Source: Collimonas sp. OK412 (lineage in GTDB: Bacteria; Pseudomonadota; Gammaproteobacteria; Burkholderiales; Burkholderiaceae_D). From it: a stretch of DNA of 64,000 nucleotides. Below are positions 55,022-64,000 of this stretch, piece after piece (position 1 is the stretch's first letter; each line of letters begins with the position of its first letter). The position numbers and the translations under genes were made by a program. The notes under the pieces are model-generated. The model made no database searches and was not told the origin of the DNA. It was given only the letters and a program-made list of their open reading frames with translations. The stretch is taken from the NCBI RefSeq assembly GCF_900112135.1, contig NZ_FOLC01000002.1, forward strand, positions 268,631 through 332,630, given 5' to 3'.

Positions 55022-56032
55022 ATGTTTGGATTTCTCCTGCGCCGTGTCGGTTTGGTCATCCCGACCTTCCTCGGCATCACGCTGCTGGTGTTTTTACTGA
55101 TACACCTCATACCAGGCAACGCCGTCGAAGCCATGACCGGCGAACGCGGCATGGACCCGGCCCGCTACGCGCAAATGGCGCACGACCTGGGCCTCGACCA
55201 GCCGATCTACATGCAATACCTGAATTACCTCGGCAACCTGTTCAAGGGCGACCTGGGCATGTCCATCATGACGCATACGTCAGTGCTGAGCGAATTCAAG
55301 ACACTGTTTCCGGCGACGCTGGAACTGTCTTTCTGCGCAATCCTGTTTGCGCTGATCGTCGGTTTGCCGGCCGGCATACTGGCCGCCCTGAAACGCAATA
55401 CCGTGCTGGACTACTCGGTGATGGGCGCCTCCCTGACCGGCTATTCGATGCCGGTGTTCTGGTGGGCGCTGCTGCTGATCCTGCTGTTTTCCGTGACCCT
55501 GGGCTGGACCCCGGTCTCGGGCCGCATCGATATCCTGTTCGACGTGCCGCCGGTCACCGGCTTCATGCTGATCGACAGCCTGCTGTCGGACGATAGCGGC
55601 GCCTTCAAATCCGCGCTGTCGCACCTGATCCTTCCCACCATCGCCCTCGGCACCATCCCGCTGGCCGTGATTGCGCGCATGACGCGCTCCGCCATGCTGG
55701 AAGTCCTGCGCGAGGATTATGTACGCACCGCGCGCGCCAAAGGGCTGTCGCGGGCGCGGGTGGTGGCGGTGCATGCGCTGCGCAACGCCCTGATCCCGGT
55801 GGTGACGGTGGTCGGCCTGCAGGTCGGCACCTTGCTGGCCGGCGCGATCCTGACGGAAACCATCTTTTCCTGGCCTGGCATCGGCAAATGGCTGGTGGCT
55901 GCGATCCAGCGCCGCGACTATCCGGTGGTGCAGGGCGGCATCCTGCTGTCGGCGATCACCATCATCCTCGTCAATCTTGCCGTCGACCTGCTGTACGGCG
56001 TGATTAACCCACGTATTCGCCATCGCTCATGA
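55022..56032 (+). CDS. dppB: Dipeptide ABC transporter permease DppB
   Basis: The protein has 336 residues and six membrane helices. The N-terminal FGFLLRRVGLVIPTFLGITLLVFLLIHLIPGNAVEAM is typical of DppB/OppB, and the EAA loop reads LREDYVRTARAKGLSRARVVAVHALRNALIPVV. It forms the channel with DppC. The ATG at 55022 is followed by the typical MFGFLLRR; the in-frame codon at 54989 has no support. It overlaps dppC by 4 bases. Confidence 0.96.
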   Translation: MFGFLLRRVGLVIPTFLGITLLVFLLIHLIPGNAVEAMTGERGMDPARYAQMAHDLGLDQPIYMQYLNYLGNLFKGDLGMSIMTHTSVLSEFKTLFPATLELSFCAILFALIVGLPAGILAALKRNTVLDYSVMGASLTGYSMPVFWWALLLILLFSVTLGWTPVSGRIDILFDVPPVTGFMLIDSLLSDDSGAFKSALSHLILPTIALGTIPLAVIARMTRSAMLEVLREDYVRTARAKGLSRARVVAVHALRNALIPVVTVVGLQVGTLLAGAILTETIFSWPGIGKWLVAAIQRRDYPVVQGGILLSAITIILVNLAVDLLYGVINPRIRHRS

Positions 56033-56961
56033 ACAACGTCAACGCAACGCCCGTCAGTGCGCCGCAAACTGATTCTCCACCGAAGGCAGGCGCCATCGCG
56101 CCGCCGCATCCGCTGCGCGAATTCTGGGGTTATTTCAGCCAGAACCGCGGCGCCGTGATCGGCCTTGCCATCATCATCGCGATGGTGCTGGCAGCCTTGT
56201 TCGCCGACGTCATCGCGCCGCATTCGCCGATCGAGCAGTTCCGCCAATCGACCCTGGTGCCGCCGGTCTGGCAAGCGGGCGGCAGCAGCCAGTTCCTGCT
56301 TGGCACCGATCCGGTCGGGCGCGACATGCTGTCGCGCCTGATCCACGGCGTGCGCCTGTCGCTGCTGATCGGCCTGGTGTCGATTTCGCTGTCGCTCACC
56401 ACCGGCGTGCTGCTGGGCCTGCTGGCCGGTTATTTCCGCGGCCTGGTGGAAGTCGCCATCATGCGCCTGATGGACATCATGCTGGCCTTGCCGAGCTTGC
56501 TGCTGGCGATTGCCGTGGTCGCCATCCTCGGACCAGGGTTGATGAATGCGATGTACGCGATTGCCGTCGTGATGTTGCCGCACTATGCGCGGCAGACGCG
56601 CGCCGCGGTGATCGGCGAGATGTCGCGCGATTATGTCAGCGCCTCGCGCATCGCCGGCGCCGGCACCTTGCGCATCATGTTCAACTGCGTCCTGCCCAAC
56701 TGCCTGGCGCCCTTGATCGTGCAAGCCACGCTCGGCTTCTCGTCCGCCATCCTGGATGCGGCGGCGCTGGGTTTCCTCGGCATGGGCGCGCAGCCGCCGA
56801 CGCCGGAATGGGGCTCGATGCTGGCCAGCGCCATGGAATTCATCCAGAGCGCCTGGTGGGTGGTGGCTTTCCCCGGCCTGGCGATCCTGATCTCGGTACT
56901 GGCGTTCAACCTGATGGGGGACGGCTTGCGCGATGCGCTCGACCCCAAACTGAAACGATAA
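56029..56961 (+). CDS. dppC: Dipeptide ABC transporter permease DppC
   Basis: The protein has 310 residues. The N-terminal FWGYFSQNRGAVIGLAIIIAMVLAALFADVIAPHSP and FLLGTDPVGRDMLSRLIHGVRLSL are DppC hallmarks, and the EAA loop is MSRDYVSASRIAGAGTLRIMFNCVLPNCLAPLIV. It pairs with DppB. It overlaps the dppB stop by ATGA and is followed after 9 bases by dppD. Confidence 0.96.
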   Translation: MNNVNATPVSAPQTDSPPKAGAIAPPHPLREFWGYFSQNRGAVIGLAIIIAMVLAALFADVIAPHSPIEQFRQSTLVPPVWQAGGSSQFLLGTDPVGRDMLSRLIHGVRLSLLIGLVSISLSLTTGVLLGLLAGYFRGLVEVAIMRLMDIMLALPSLLLAIAVVAILGPGLMNAMYAIAVVMLPHYARQTRAAVIGEMSRDYVSASRIAGAGTLRIMFNCVLPNCLAPLIVQATLGFSSAILDAAALGFLGMGAQPPTPEWGSMLASAMEFIQSAWWVVAFPGLAILISVLAFNLMGDGLRDALDPKLKR

Positions 56962-56970
56962 GGCAGGACT

Positions 56971-58008
56971 ATGGCACTGTTGGAAATTAAGCAGCTGCGA
57001 GTCGAATTCGGCTCGGCAGCATCGCCGTTCACCGCGGTCGACGGCCTCGACCTGAGCATCGAAGCCGGCGAAGTGGTCGGCATCGTCGGCGAATCCGGTT
57101 CCGGCAAGAGCGTCACCTCGCTGGCGCTGATGGGGCTGATCGACTATCCGGGCCGGGTCAAGGGCGAGCGCATGGCGTTCGACGGCCGCGACCTGCTGAA
57201 GATGCCTGAGAAGGAAAGGCGCGGCATGCTGGGCAAGGACATCGCCATGATCTTCCAGGATCCGATGACCAGTCTCAACCCGTCTTTTACGGTGGCGTAC
57301 CAGTTGATCGAAACCTTGCGCGTGCACCAGGGCGGCTCCGGCAAGGAATTGCGCGCCAAGGCGCTGGCTCTGCTCAAGCAGGTCGACATTCCCGATCCCG
57401 AACGGCGCCTGGACGCCTATCCGCACCAGCTTTCCGGCGGCATGAGCCAGCGCGTGATGGTGGCGATTGCGATCGCCTGCAATCCGCGTTTGCTGATTGC
57501 CGACGAACCGACCACGGCGCTGGACGTCACGGTGCAGGCGCAGATGCTGGAATTGCTGCTGCAGCTGCAGCGCGACCGCGGCATGGCCCTGATGCTGATC
57601 ACCCATGACCTGAGCGTGGTGGCCCAGACCGCGCAGCGGGTGGTGGTGATGTACGCCGGGCAGGTAGTGGAAACCGGCCGCGTGCCGGATATCTTCAATG
57701 CGCCGAAGCATCCCTACACCCAGGCGCTGCTGGCGGCGCTGCCGGAACACAATATCGGCCGCGCACGCTTGCAAACCATTCCCGGCGTGGTGCCCGGCCA
57801 GTACGACCGGCCCACAGGCTGCCTGCTGAGCCCGCGCTGCGCTTATGCGCAAGACCGCTGCAGCCAGGTCCGGCCCGAGCTGGCGGGCGCGCCGCATGAA
57901 CAGGTGCGCTGCCATTTTCCGCTGGATGCAGGTGGCCGGCCGACTAACGGCTGGTCGGAAATATCCCGCAAGACACCCGATTTGACGCTGAGCAGTGGGG
58001 CCGCATGA
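56971..58008 (+). CDS. dppD: Dipeptide ABC transporter ATP-binding protein DppD
   Basis: The protein has 345 residues. Walker [16 protein letters not shown], signature [19 protein letters not shown], Walker [19 protein letters not shown]. The oligopeptide-transporter C-terminal region has Cys-containing [22 protein letters not shown], which in this family can bind a 4Fe-4S cluster. It is the first of two ATPases and overlaps dppF by 4 bases. Confidence 0.96.
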   Translation: MALLEIKQLRVEFGSAASPFTAVDGLDLSIEAGEVVGIVGESGSGKSVTSLALMGLIDYPGRVKGERMAFDGRDLLKMPEKERRGMLGKDIAMIFQDPMTSLNPSFTVAYQLIETLRVHQGGSGKELRAKALALLKQVDIPDPERRLDAYPHQLSGGMSQRVMVAIAIACNPRLLIADEPTTALDVTVQAQMLELLLQLQRDRGMALMLITHDLSVVAQTAQRVVVMYAGQVVETGRVPDIFNAPKHPYTQALLAALPEHNIGRARLQTIPGVVPGQYDRPTGCLLSPRCAYAQDRCSQVRPELAGAPHEQVRCHFPLDAGGRPTNGWSEISRKTPDLTLSSGAA

Positions 58009-59009
58009 TGATGAACGCCAATATGAATGTGATCGCCAACCCGGTCACCCTGCTGGAAGCAAAAAACCTGGTCAAGCACTACAGCGTATCGCAAGGCTTG
58101 TTTAAACCGAAAGCGACGGCGCGCGCGCTGGATGGCGTGTCGTTCAGCCTGCAGCCGGGCAAGACGCTGGCGGTGGTGGGCGAGTCCGGCTGCGGCAAGT
58201 CGACCCTGGCGCGCCAGATCACCATGATCGAACCGCCTACCGGCGGCGAGCTGTGGATGGATGGCGCCAACATCGCCGATGCTGACCGCGCTACCCTGAA
58301 ACGGGTGCGGCCGCTGGTGCAGATGGTGTTCCAGAATCCCTACGCCAGCCTGAACCCGCGCAAGAAAGTCGGGCAGATGCTGGAAGAGCCGCTGATCATC
58401 AATACCGGCCTGAACGCCGCCGAGCGCGCCGACAAGGCGCGCGCCATGATGGCCAAGGTCGGCCTGCGGCCGGAACACTACAGCCGCTATCCGCACATGT
58501 TTTCCGGCGGCCAGCGGCAACGGGTGGCGATCGCGCGCGCGCTGATGCTGGATCCGAAGGTGATCGTCGCCGACGAGCCGGTATCCGCGCTCGACGTCTC
58601 GATCCAGGCGCAGGTGCTCAACCTGCTGATGGACCTGCAGCAGGCCAGCGGCGTTGCCTACCTGTTCATCTCGCATAACCTGTCGGTGGTCGAGCATATC
58701 GCCGACGATGTGCTGGTGATGTACCTCGGTAAAACCGTGGAGCACGGCAGCAAGCAGCAGGTGTTCAGCCGGCCGCTGCATCCCTATACCCGGGCGCTGC
58801 TGGCCAGCACCCCGCGCATCGATCCGGCCCAGCGCCAGCAAAAGATGATGCTGCCGGGCGAACTGCCGTCGCCGCTGGCGCCGCCGCCGGGCTGCAGTTT
58901 CAACAACCGTTGCCCGTATGCGGTCGAACGCTGCCGGCAGGAAGTGCCGGCCTTGCGCGAGTTCGGCGGCAGCATGGTGGCATGCCACCGGGTGGAAGAA
59001 ATTCATTGA
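58005..59009 (+). CDS. dppF: Dipeptide ABC transporter ATP-binding protein DppF
   Basis: The protein has 334 residues. LKxYxV-type start ([29 protein letters not shown]), Walker [15 protein letters not shown], signature [15 protein letters not shown], Walker [19 protein letters not shown], and the C-terminal [20 protein letters not shown]. It powers transport together with DppD. The second dppA copy begins 11 bases after its stop. Confidence 0.96.
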   Translation: MMMNANMNVIANPVTLLEAKNLVKHYSVSQGLFKPKATARALDGVSFSLQPGKTLAVVGESGCGKSTLARQITMIEPPTGGELWMDGANIADADRATLKRVRPLVQMVFQNPYASLNPRKKVGQMLEEPLIINTGLNAAERADKARAMMAKVGLRPEHYSRYPHMFSGGQRQRVAIARALMLDPKVIVADEPVSALDVSIQAQVLNLLMDLQQASGVAYLFISHNLSVVEHIADDVLVMYLGKTVEHGSKQQVFSRPLHPYTRALLASTPRIDPAQRQQKMMLPGELPSPLAPPPGCSFNNRCPYAVERCRQEVPALREFGGSMVACHRVEEIH

Positions 59010-59020
59010 CAGGGAATGGC

Positions 59021-60661
59021 ATGCTAAAGGCAAGGAAGCAGGGCGCGCAGTGGGGCAAGAAGCTGAAACTGGCGGCGGCAATCGGCGTGGCCGCGCTGCT
59101 GTGCGCCACGGCCAACATGGCGTTCGCGGCCAAGACGCTGGTGTTTTGCTCGGAAGGCAGCCCGGAGGGATTCAATCCGCAGCTGTTTACTACCGGCACC
59201 ACCTTCGATGCTTCTTCGGTGCCTTTGTACAACCGCCTGGTGGCGTTTGAACTGGGCACGACCAAGATCGTCCCGGCGCTGGCGGAATCCTGGACGGTGT
59301 CGGATGACGGCCTGACCTACACCTTCAAATTGCGCAAGGGTGTCAAGTTCCACAGCAGCGCCAGGTTCAAGCCAAGCCGCGATTTCAACGCCGACGACGT
59401 GCTGTTTTCGTTCAACCGCATGGCGGATGTCAATCATCCATTCCATCAGCTTGCTACCGGCGCCAGCTTCAGCTATTTCCTCGACATGGGCATGGACAAG
59501 ATCGTCGATAAGGTCAGCAAGGCCGACGCCTACACCGTGGTGTTCAAGCTGAAGCATCCGGAAGCGCCGTTCATCGCCAACCTCGGCATGGATTTCGCCT
59601 CTATCCTGTCGGCCGAATATGCCGACAAGATGAAGGCGGCAGGCACGCCCGAGGTGATCGACCGCGAGCCGGTCGGCACCGGCCCGTTCCAGTTCGTGTC
59701 CTATCAAAAGGACGCGGTGATCCGCTACAAGGCTTTCGACGCCTATTGGGACGGCCGGCCGAAACTGGACAACCTGGTTTTTGCGATCACGCCGGACGCC
59801 TCGGTGCGTTACGCCAAGTTGAAGGCGAATGAATGCCAGGTGATGGCGTTTCCCAAGCCGGCCGACATCGAACTGATGAAAGCCGATCCGGCCATCACCC
59901 TGCTGAGCAAGGAAGGCTTGAACGTCGGCTATATCTCGTTCAATGTCGAGAAAAAGCCGTTCGACAACAAGCTGGTGCGGCAAGCCCTGAACCTGGCCAC
60001 CGACAAGCAGACGATCCTGAAGACGGTGTACCAAGGCGCCGGCCAGGTCGCCAAGAATCCGATCCCGCCTACGCTCTGGTCTTACGACAACAAGATCCAG
60101 GACTATGCCTACGATCCGGCCAAGGCCAAGGCTTTGCTGGCCAAGGCTGGTTATCCGAACGGTGTTGCGGTCGAGCTGTGGTACCTGCCGGTGACGCGTC
60201 CCTACAATCCGGACGGCAAGCGCATGGCGGAGCTGATCCAGGCCGACTGGGCCAAGATCGGCGTCAAGGCCACGCTCGCCACCTACGAATGGACCGAGTA
60301 CCTGAAGCGCAGCAAGCAAGGCGTCCAGCAGGCAATGATGTTCGGCTGGTCGGGCGATAACGGCGATCCCGATAATTTCCTGGCGACCTTGCTGGGCTGC
60401 GAATCGGTGCGCAGCGGCGGCAATACCGCGCGCTGGTGCGACAAGAATTTCGAGGCGCTGATCCAGAAAGCCAAGCTGACGCCGAAGCAGGATGAGCGCG
60501 CCAAGCTGTACCAGCAGGCGCAGGCGATGGTGCATGAGGAAGCGCCATGGATACCGCTGGCGCACTCGCTGACGCATACGCCGATCCGCAAGCAGGTGAT
60601 CGGCTTCAAGATGTCGGCGTTCGCACTGCATGATTTCAGCAAGGTCGACATCGGCAAGTAA
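59021..60661 (+). CDS. Dipeptide-binding protein DppA (second copy)
   Basis: The protein has 546 residues, with a slightly longer basic N-terminus and signal peptide (LAAAIGVAALLCATANMAFA). The mature part is nearly the same as the first copy: it has KTLVFCSEGSPEGFNPQLFT and NADDVLFSFNRMADV, and differs at scattered sites and in the region ATLLGCESVRSGGN. AGGGAATGGC before the ATG is a good ribosome site. Having two binding proteins on one permease probably widens the peptide range. Its position after dppF suggests tandem duplication of dppA around the BCDF block. Confidence 0.94.
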   Translation: MLKARKQGAQWGKKLKLAAAIGVAALLCATANMAFAAKTLVFCSEGSPEGFNPQLFTTGTTFDASSVPLYNRLVAFELGTTKIVPALAESWTVSDDGLTYTFKLRKGVKFHSSARFKPSRDFNADDVLFSFNRMADVNHPFHQLATGASFSYFLDMGMDKIVDKVSKADAYTVVFKLKHPEAPFIANLGMDFASILSAEYADKMKAAGTPEVIDREPVGTGPFQFVSYQKDAVIRYKAFDAYWDGRPKLDNLVFAITPDASVRYAKLKANECQVMAFPKPADIELMKADPAITLLSKEGLNVGYISFNVEKKPFDNKLVRQALNLATDKQTILKTVYQGAGQVAKNPIPPTLWSYDNKIQDYAYDPAKAKALLAKAGYPNGVAVELWYLPVTRPYNPDGKRMAELIQADWAKIGVKATLATYEWTEYLKRSKQGVQQAMMFGWSGDNGDPDNFLATLLGCESVRSGGNTARWCDKNFEALIQKAKLTPKQDERAKLYQQAQAMVHEEAPWIPLAHSLTHTPIRKQVIGFKMSAFALHDFSKVDIGK

Positions 60662-60755
60662 AGTTGCCGTATTGCCGCTGTACGGCGGCAGGGCGCAATG
60701 CCTTGTCTCGTATCGGCTGCCGATTTATTGTGTATTTTGCAATTTCGGCCGCTGA

Positions 60756-62132
<1,377 letters not shown>

Positions 62133-62227
62133 TTGATTTGACAGGGCTATTTTGCGTTGTTCAAACGCTGGATCCGACCGTAGAATGGCTTGAATAAAAA
62201 GTCATTCCATAGTCAAAAAGAGTCTGC

Positions 62228-62233
62228 TATAAT
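62228..62233 (+). promoter_or_regulatory. Minus-10 element of the tRNA-Ser promoter
   Basis: TATAAT lies 43 bases upstream of the mature tRNA 5' end. The -35 region about 17 bases before it (TTCCAT) is a poor match. Confidence 0.55.
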
Positions 62234-62276
62234 CTTGCGCTTTGCTGCATTAAACACAGCAAGTCGACCGAAAACC

Positions 62277-62366
<90 letters not shown>

Positions 62367-62373
62367 ATTAAAG

Positions 62374-62409
62374 AAAAGCCTTATAATTCAATGAGTTATA
62401 AGGCTTTTT
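62374..62409 (+). terminator. Rho-independent terminator after tRNA-Ser
   Basis: AAAAGCCTTATAA and TTATAAGGCTTTT pair over 13 bases around a 9-base loop and end in a T run. It starts 7 bases after the tRNA and would end the tRNA transcript. Confidence 0.85.
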
Positions 62410-62443
62410 GCTTAAAGGCTGGTAGCAAATTTGGTAGCAAACA

Positions 62444-62632
62444 ATGCTAAATTTGCCAGTTTATCTTCGTGGAAATACCTATTATTTCCATACAAGAATT
62501 TTGGGTAAACAGTTCAAACGTTCCCTACAGACAACAGACCGTCTAGAAGCTATTATTAGAGCCTCTAGGTATGTTGAAAGTGTGGTTATGGCTATGGACT
62601 TGTCCAAGATGTTGATTTGCACCGAAAATTGA
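62444..62632 (+). pseudogene. Truncated phage-type integrase (N-terminal fragment)
   Basis: A 62-residue remnant beginning LPVYLRGNTYYFHTRILGKQFKRSLQTTDR, the N-terminal segment seen in tyrosine recombinases of tRNA-targeted islands (DUF6538-like). The reading frame is cut after about residue 55, where an IS21-like end begins, and the last residues come from that element. The catalytic domain is absent from the window. The position 77 bases after tRNA-Ser, reading away from it, is where island integrases normally lie. Confidence 0.72.
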
Positions 62633-63084
62633 CCCACTTGGCCGCATAATTTGCATCGAAAATTGACCCACGTTTAGCACACAATCCTACTTGTCAGAAT
62701 GAGTAGGGGATCGGAGTGATTGACGTGGCATTACTAGGAATAATCAGACGCTGGCACCTTCGGGACCAGGTCCCGCTGAGGGAGATAGCCAAGAGGCTAG
62801 GCATCTCCCGCAACACCGTCAGGCGCTATCTGCGCTCGGAAATCACCGAGCCCGCCTATGCGGAGCGCCAATCTGCCAGCGCTATCGACCCATATGCCTT
62901 CCAGCTTTCAGGTTGGCTCAAGACCGAGGCAGCAAAATCCCGCAAGCAGCGGCGCAGCCTCAAGCAGCTCCACGAAGAGCTCGTGGATTTGGGATTCAAG
63001 GGATCTTACGACAGGGTCGCGGCGTTCGCCAGGCAATGGAGGGAGGGTCAAACGGAGTGGGTCAATTCAGCGCGCAAACGAACA
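62610..63084. mobile_element. Internally deleted IS21-family element
   Basis: The left end begins TGTTGATTTGCACCG and carries two copies of TTTGCA-Y-CGAAAATTGACCCAC (62616-62637 and 62650-62671), the multiple end repeats of IS21 elements. The right side has the inverse GTGGGTCAATT at 63057-63067, followed by a degenerate match ending in AACA near 63084. Between them is only the start of istA, and istB is missing. No clear target duplication was found. The element interrupts the integrase fragment. Confidence 0.68.
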
Positions 63085-63228
63085 GCCAGATTATTTTCTC
63101 AATCCAACGCTTTAGCGGATCGTACGTTTCGGCTACTCGCTTACGCCATGACCAACGTTTCAATGTTGGGTCTCGGGGACTTAAATCGGCTGCATCGGGT
63201 TGGTTGCAGGCATTCAGAAAATGCTTGA
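62716..63228 (+). pseudogene. IstA transposase remnant (IS21 family), N-terminal part
   Basis: The frame is 170 residues. The first ~110 match the IstA start: an HTH (REIAKRLGISRNTVRRYLRSE), then ASAIDPYAFQLSGWLKTEAAKSRKQRRSLKQLHEELVDLGFKGSYDRVAAFARQWR. A normal IstA has about 500 residues with a DDE domain. Here the similarity stops near position 63050 and the frame runs on through unrelated sequence, so the product is certainly not an active transposase. Confidence 0.8.
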
Positions 63229-63239
63229 ACTGTATGTAA

Positions 63240-63403
63240 ACTCAGTATATGATTCTTCCGTCACCAGTCGCGTCCATACAAAACGTGACAGCCAATACAA
63301 GAATTGATTCGTTACACGGCGAGGCCACTTTGCAGATAGCACTGGGTTTCGGGAATCATCTCCTGTATTGGTTGGATCTAAGCTCGCCTCGGCGAGTTTT
63401 TTT
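63240..63403 (+). ncRNA. Candidate structured small RNA ending in a terminator
   Basis: No protein frame is supported. CCAATACA (63291-63298) pairs with TGTATTGG (63364-63371), and just inside it GATTC pairs with GAATC (about 63306 and 63355). The stretch ends in a clear terminator at 63383-63403. The identity is unknown; it resembles no RNA family I can name. Confidence 0.4.
63383..63403 (+). terminator. Rho-independent terminator
   Basis: CTCGCC-TC-GGCGAG is followed by seven T. The apparent two-base loop means the top base pair probably stays open. It closes the candidate small RNA. Confidence 0.75.
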
Positions 63404-63425
63404 GTTTATGATTCAATTGTCCTTA

Positions 63426-63457
63426 GCTGATTAGGGAGCATAGTTTCGATAATCAGC
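63426..63457. other. Inverted repeat between the two terminators
   Basis: GCTGATTA (63426-63433) and TAATCAGC (63450-63457) are perfect 8-bp arms around a 16-base loop. It may belong to a second short transcript that ends at 63555. Confidence 0.5.
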
Positions 63458-63524
63458 AAGGAGATAAGCCCGCACGATCTTTCGTAAAAGCGACCGCTCC
63501 TCGCTGCTGGCACCAGATTTCAAG

Positions 63525-63555
63525 GCCTCGAACCGTCACTGGTTCGGGGCTTTTT
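63525..63555 (+). terminator. Rho-independent terminator
   Basis: GCCTCGAACC (63525-63534) and GGTTCGGGGC (63541-63550) pair over 10 bases with one G-T wobble around GTCACT, followed by five T. It lies in a gene-free stretch of the island, so it must end a non-coding or a relic transcript. Confidence 0.8.
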
Positions 63556-63575
63556 CGTTTCAGTGGTATAAATAA

Positions 63576-63656
63576 ATGAGGTTTTCGAAAATGAATGTGA
63601 CTGGTCAACTGGATTCACAAGATGCCGGGAAATTAGCATCGAGAATTGGCATCTCC
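63576..63656 (+). pseudogene. Gene start interrupted by the IS66-type element
   Basis: An open frame begins at 63576 (MRFSKMNVTGQLDSQ...) or at the internal ATG at 63591. It continues for 27 codons up to the IS66 end at 63657, after which it reads a stop inside the element. Composition and the downstream insertion suggest the 5' end of a disrupted gene. The product is not recognisable from this fragment. Confidence 0.4.
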
Positions 63657-64000
63657 GTAAGCGTCGTGCCAGCGACGTCTTGAACCGGGTGTTGACTTGC
63701 CCGATGATGGCATCACACCGCTGGGAAGCGGCGTGTTTTTCAGGCAGGAGCGATCTGCGCGGCGCAGTTCCAGGGTAGGAAATCGTCAACGCGGTTGACC
63801 GGATGGTCGGCGATATGGGTCAGCACATGACGCAACCAAGCCCCAGGATCGACACCATTGAGCTTGGCCGTACCGATCAAGGAGTAGATGGCGGCAGCGC
63901 GTTCGCCGCCGCTGTCGGCACCGGCAAACAGATAGTTGCGGCGGCCGATCGCGACGCCGCGCAAAGCGCGTTCTGCCGCCGAGTTGTCGATCTCGATGGC
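63657..64000. mobile_element. IS66-family element, one end (continues beyond the window)
   Basis: The end begins GTAAGCGTCGTGCCAGCGAC, resembling the GTAAGC-type tips of IS66 elements. The element contains the C-terminus of the IS66 transposase reading inward from the right. The preceding eight bases GCATCTCC (63649-63656) would be the target copy to look for at the other end. Confidence 0.75.
63740..64000 (-). CDS. tnpC: IS66-family transposase TnpC, C-terminal part (partial)
   Basis: The open frame reaches the window edge. It shows the conserved end of IS66 transposases: [59 protein letters not shown], then [14 protein letters not shown]. The Glu in the DN-x3-ER block is the last acidic residue of the DDE catalytic triad. 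The N-terminal majority of the gene, with the other two acidic residues, lies outside the window. Confidence 0.93.
   Translation of the reverse strand, partial: AIEIDNSAAERALRGVAIGRRNYLFAGADSGGERAAAIYSLIGTAKLNGVDPGAWLRHVLTHIADHPVNRVDDFLPWNCAAQIAPA

Noticed and set aside
55918..57915. 665-codon open frame opposite dppC and dppD
   Set aside because: The real genes on the plus strand have complete family motifs, and this frame has none.

Overview
The window looks like a chromosomal segment of a GC-rich betaproteobacterium of the Burkholderiales, most likely Oxalobacteraceae (Collimonas- or Herbaspirillum-like). This is judged from the protein families, the EpsL/D/E/F/G export set, the perfect CTGT-N8-ACAG LexA-type box and the housekeeping genes. 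It has not been tested by any database search.

Layout. 1-3255 (minus strand): the N-terminus of a cation/proton antiporter, an NADPH-dependent FMN reductase, a MarR-GNAT fusion regulator with its own palindromic operator, and a PAP2 phosphatase. 3256-4309 is an AT-rich leader without a convincing gene. 4310-24687 (plus strand) is a long, tightly packed exopolysaccharide operon. It combines a methanolan-type Eps export apparatus (EpsL, EpsD, EpsE, EpsF, EpsG) with a xanthan/acetan-type assembly line: a GumD-like glucosyl-phosphate transferase, a GumM-like GT26, a GumH-like GT4 mannosyltransferase, a Wzy-like and a Wzx-like membrane protein, two acyltransferases, a secreted GH5 beta-glucanase, one GT2, and GDP-mannose supply enzymes (ManC, a phosphomannomutase and a second nucleotidyltransferase). 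I infer a polymer with a mannosylated, acylated beta-glucan backbone.

24762-32838 holds conserved housekeeping genes: a LexA-boxed radical SAM protein, an Smr-domain protein, trxB, ftsK, lolA, ferredoxin and rarA. A 284-bp MITE-like element with perfect 29-bp inverted ends sits on the rarA stop codon. 33146-36561 is a GntR-controlled NCS1 permease and racemase module. 37243-41694 is a FecI/FecR/TonB-receptor iron-uptake system followed by an orphan STN-domain protein. 41760-44050 encodes a secreted protein and a lipoprotein with an HEWGH metalloprotease motif. 44051-45419 holds a repeated terminator module, a small Cys/His-rich protein and a transposase-derived DNA-binding-domain protein.

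46224-50617 (minus) is an operon for a polar amino-acid ABC transporter, a D-amino-acid-dehydrogenase-like enzyme and an Asp/Glu racemase-family enzyme. It is divergent from an XRE-cupin regulator, an M24 Xaa-Pro peptidase and a dppA-BCDF-dppA dipeptide transporter with two near-identical binding proteins (51008-60661). Together they look like a peptide and (D-)amino-acid scavenging block.

60828-62366 holds serS and tRNA-Ser(CGA). Downstream of the tRNA is the start of a decayed island: a truncated integrase, an internally deleted IS21-like element, a structured non-coding stretch with two terminators, and an IS66-family element that runs off the right end.
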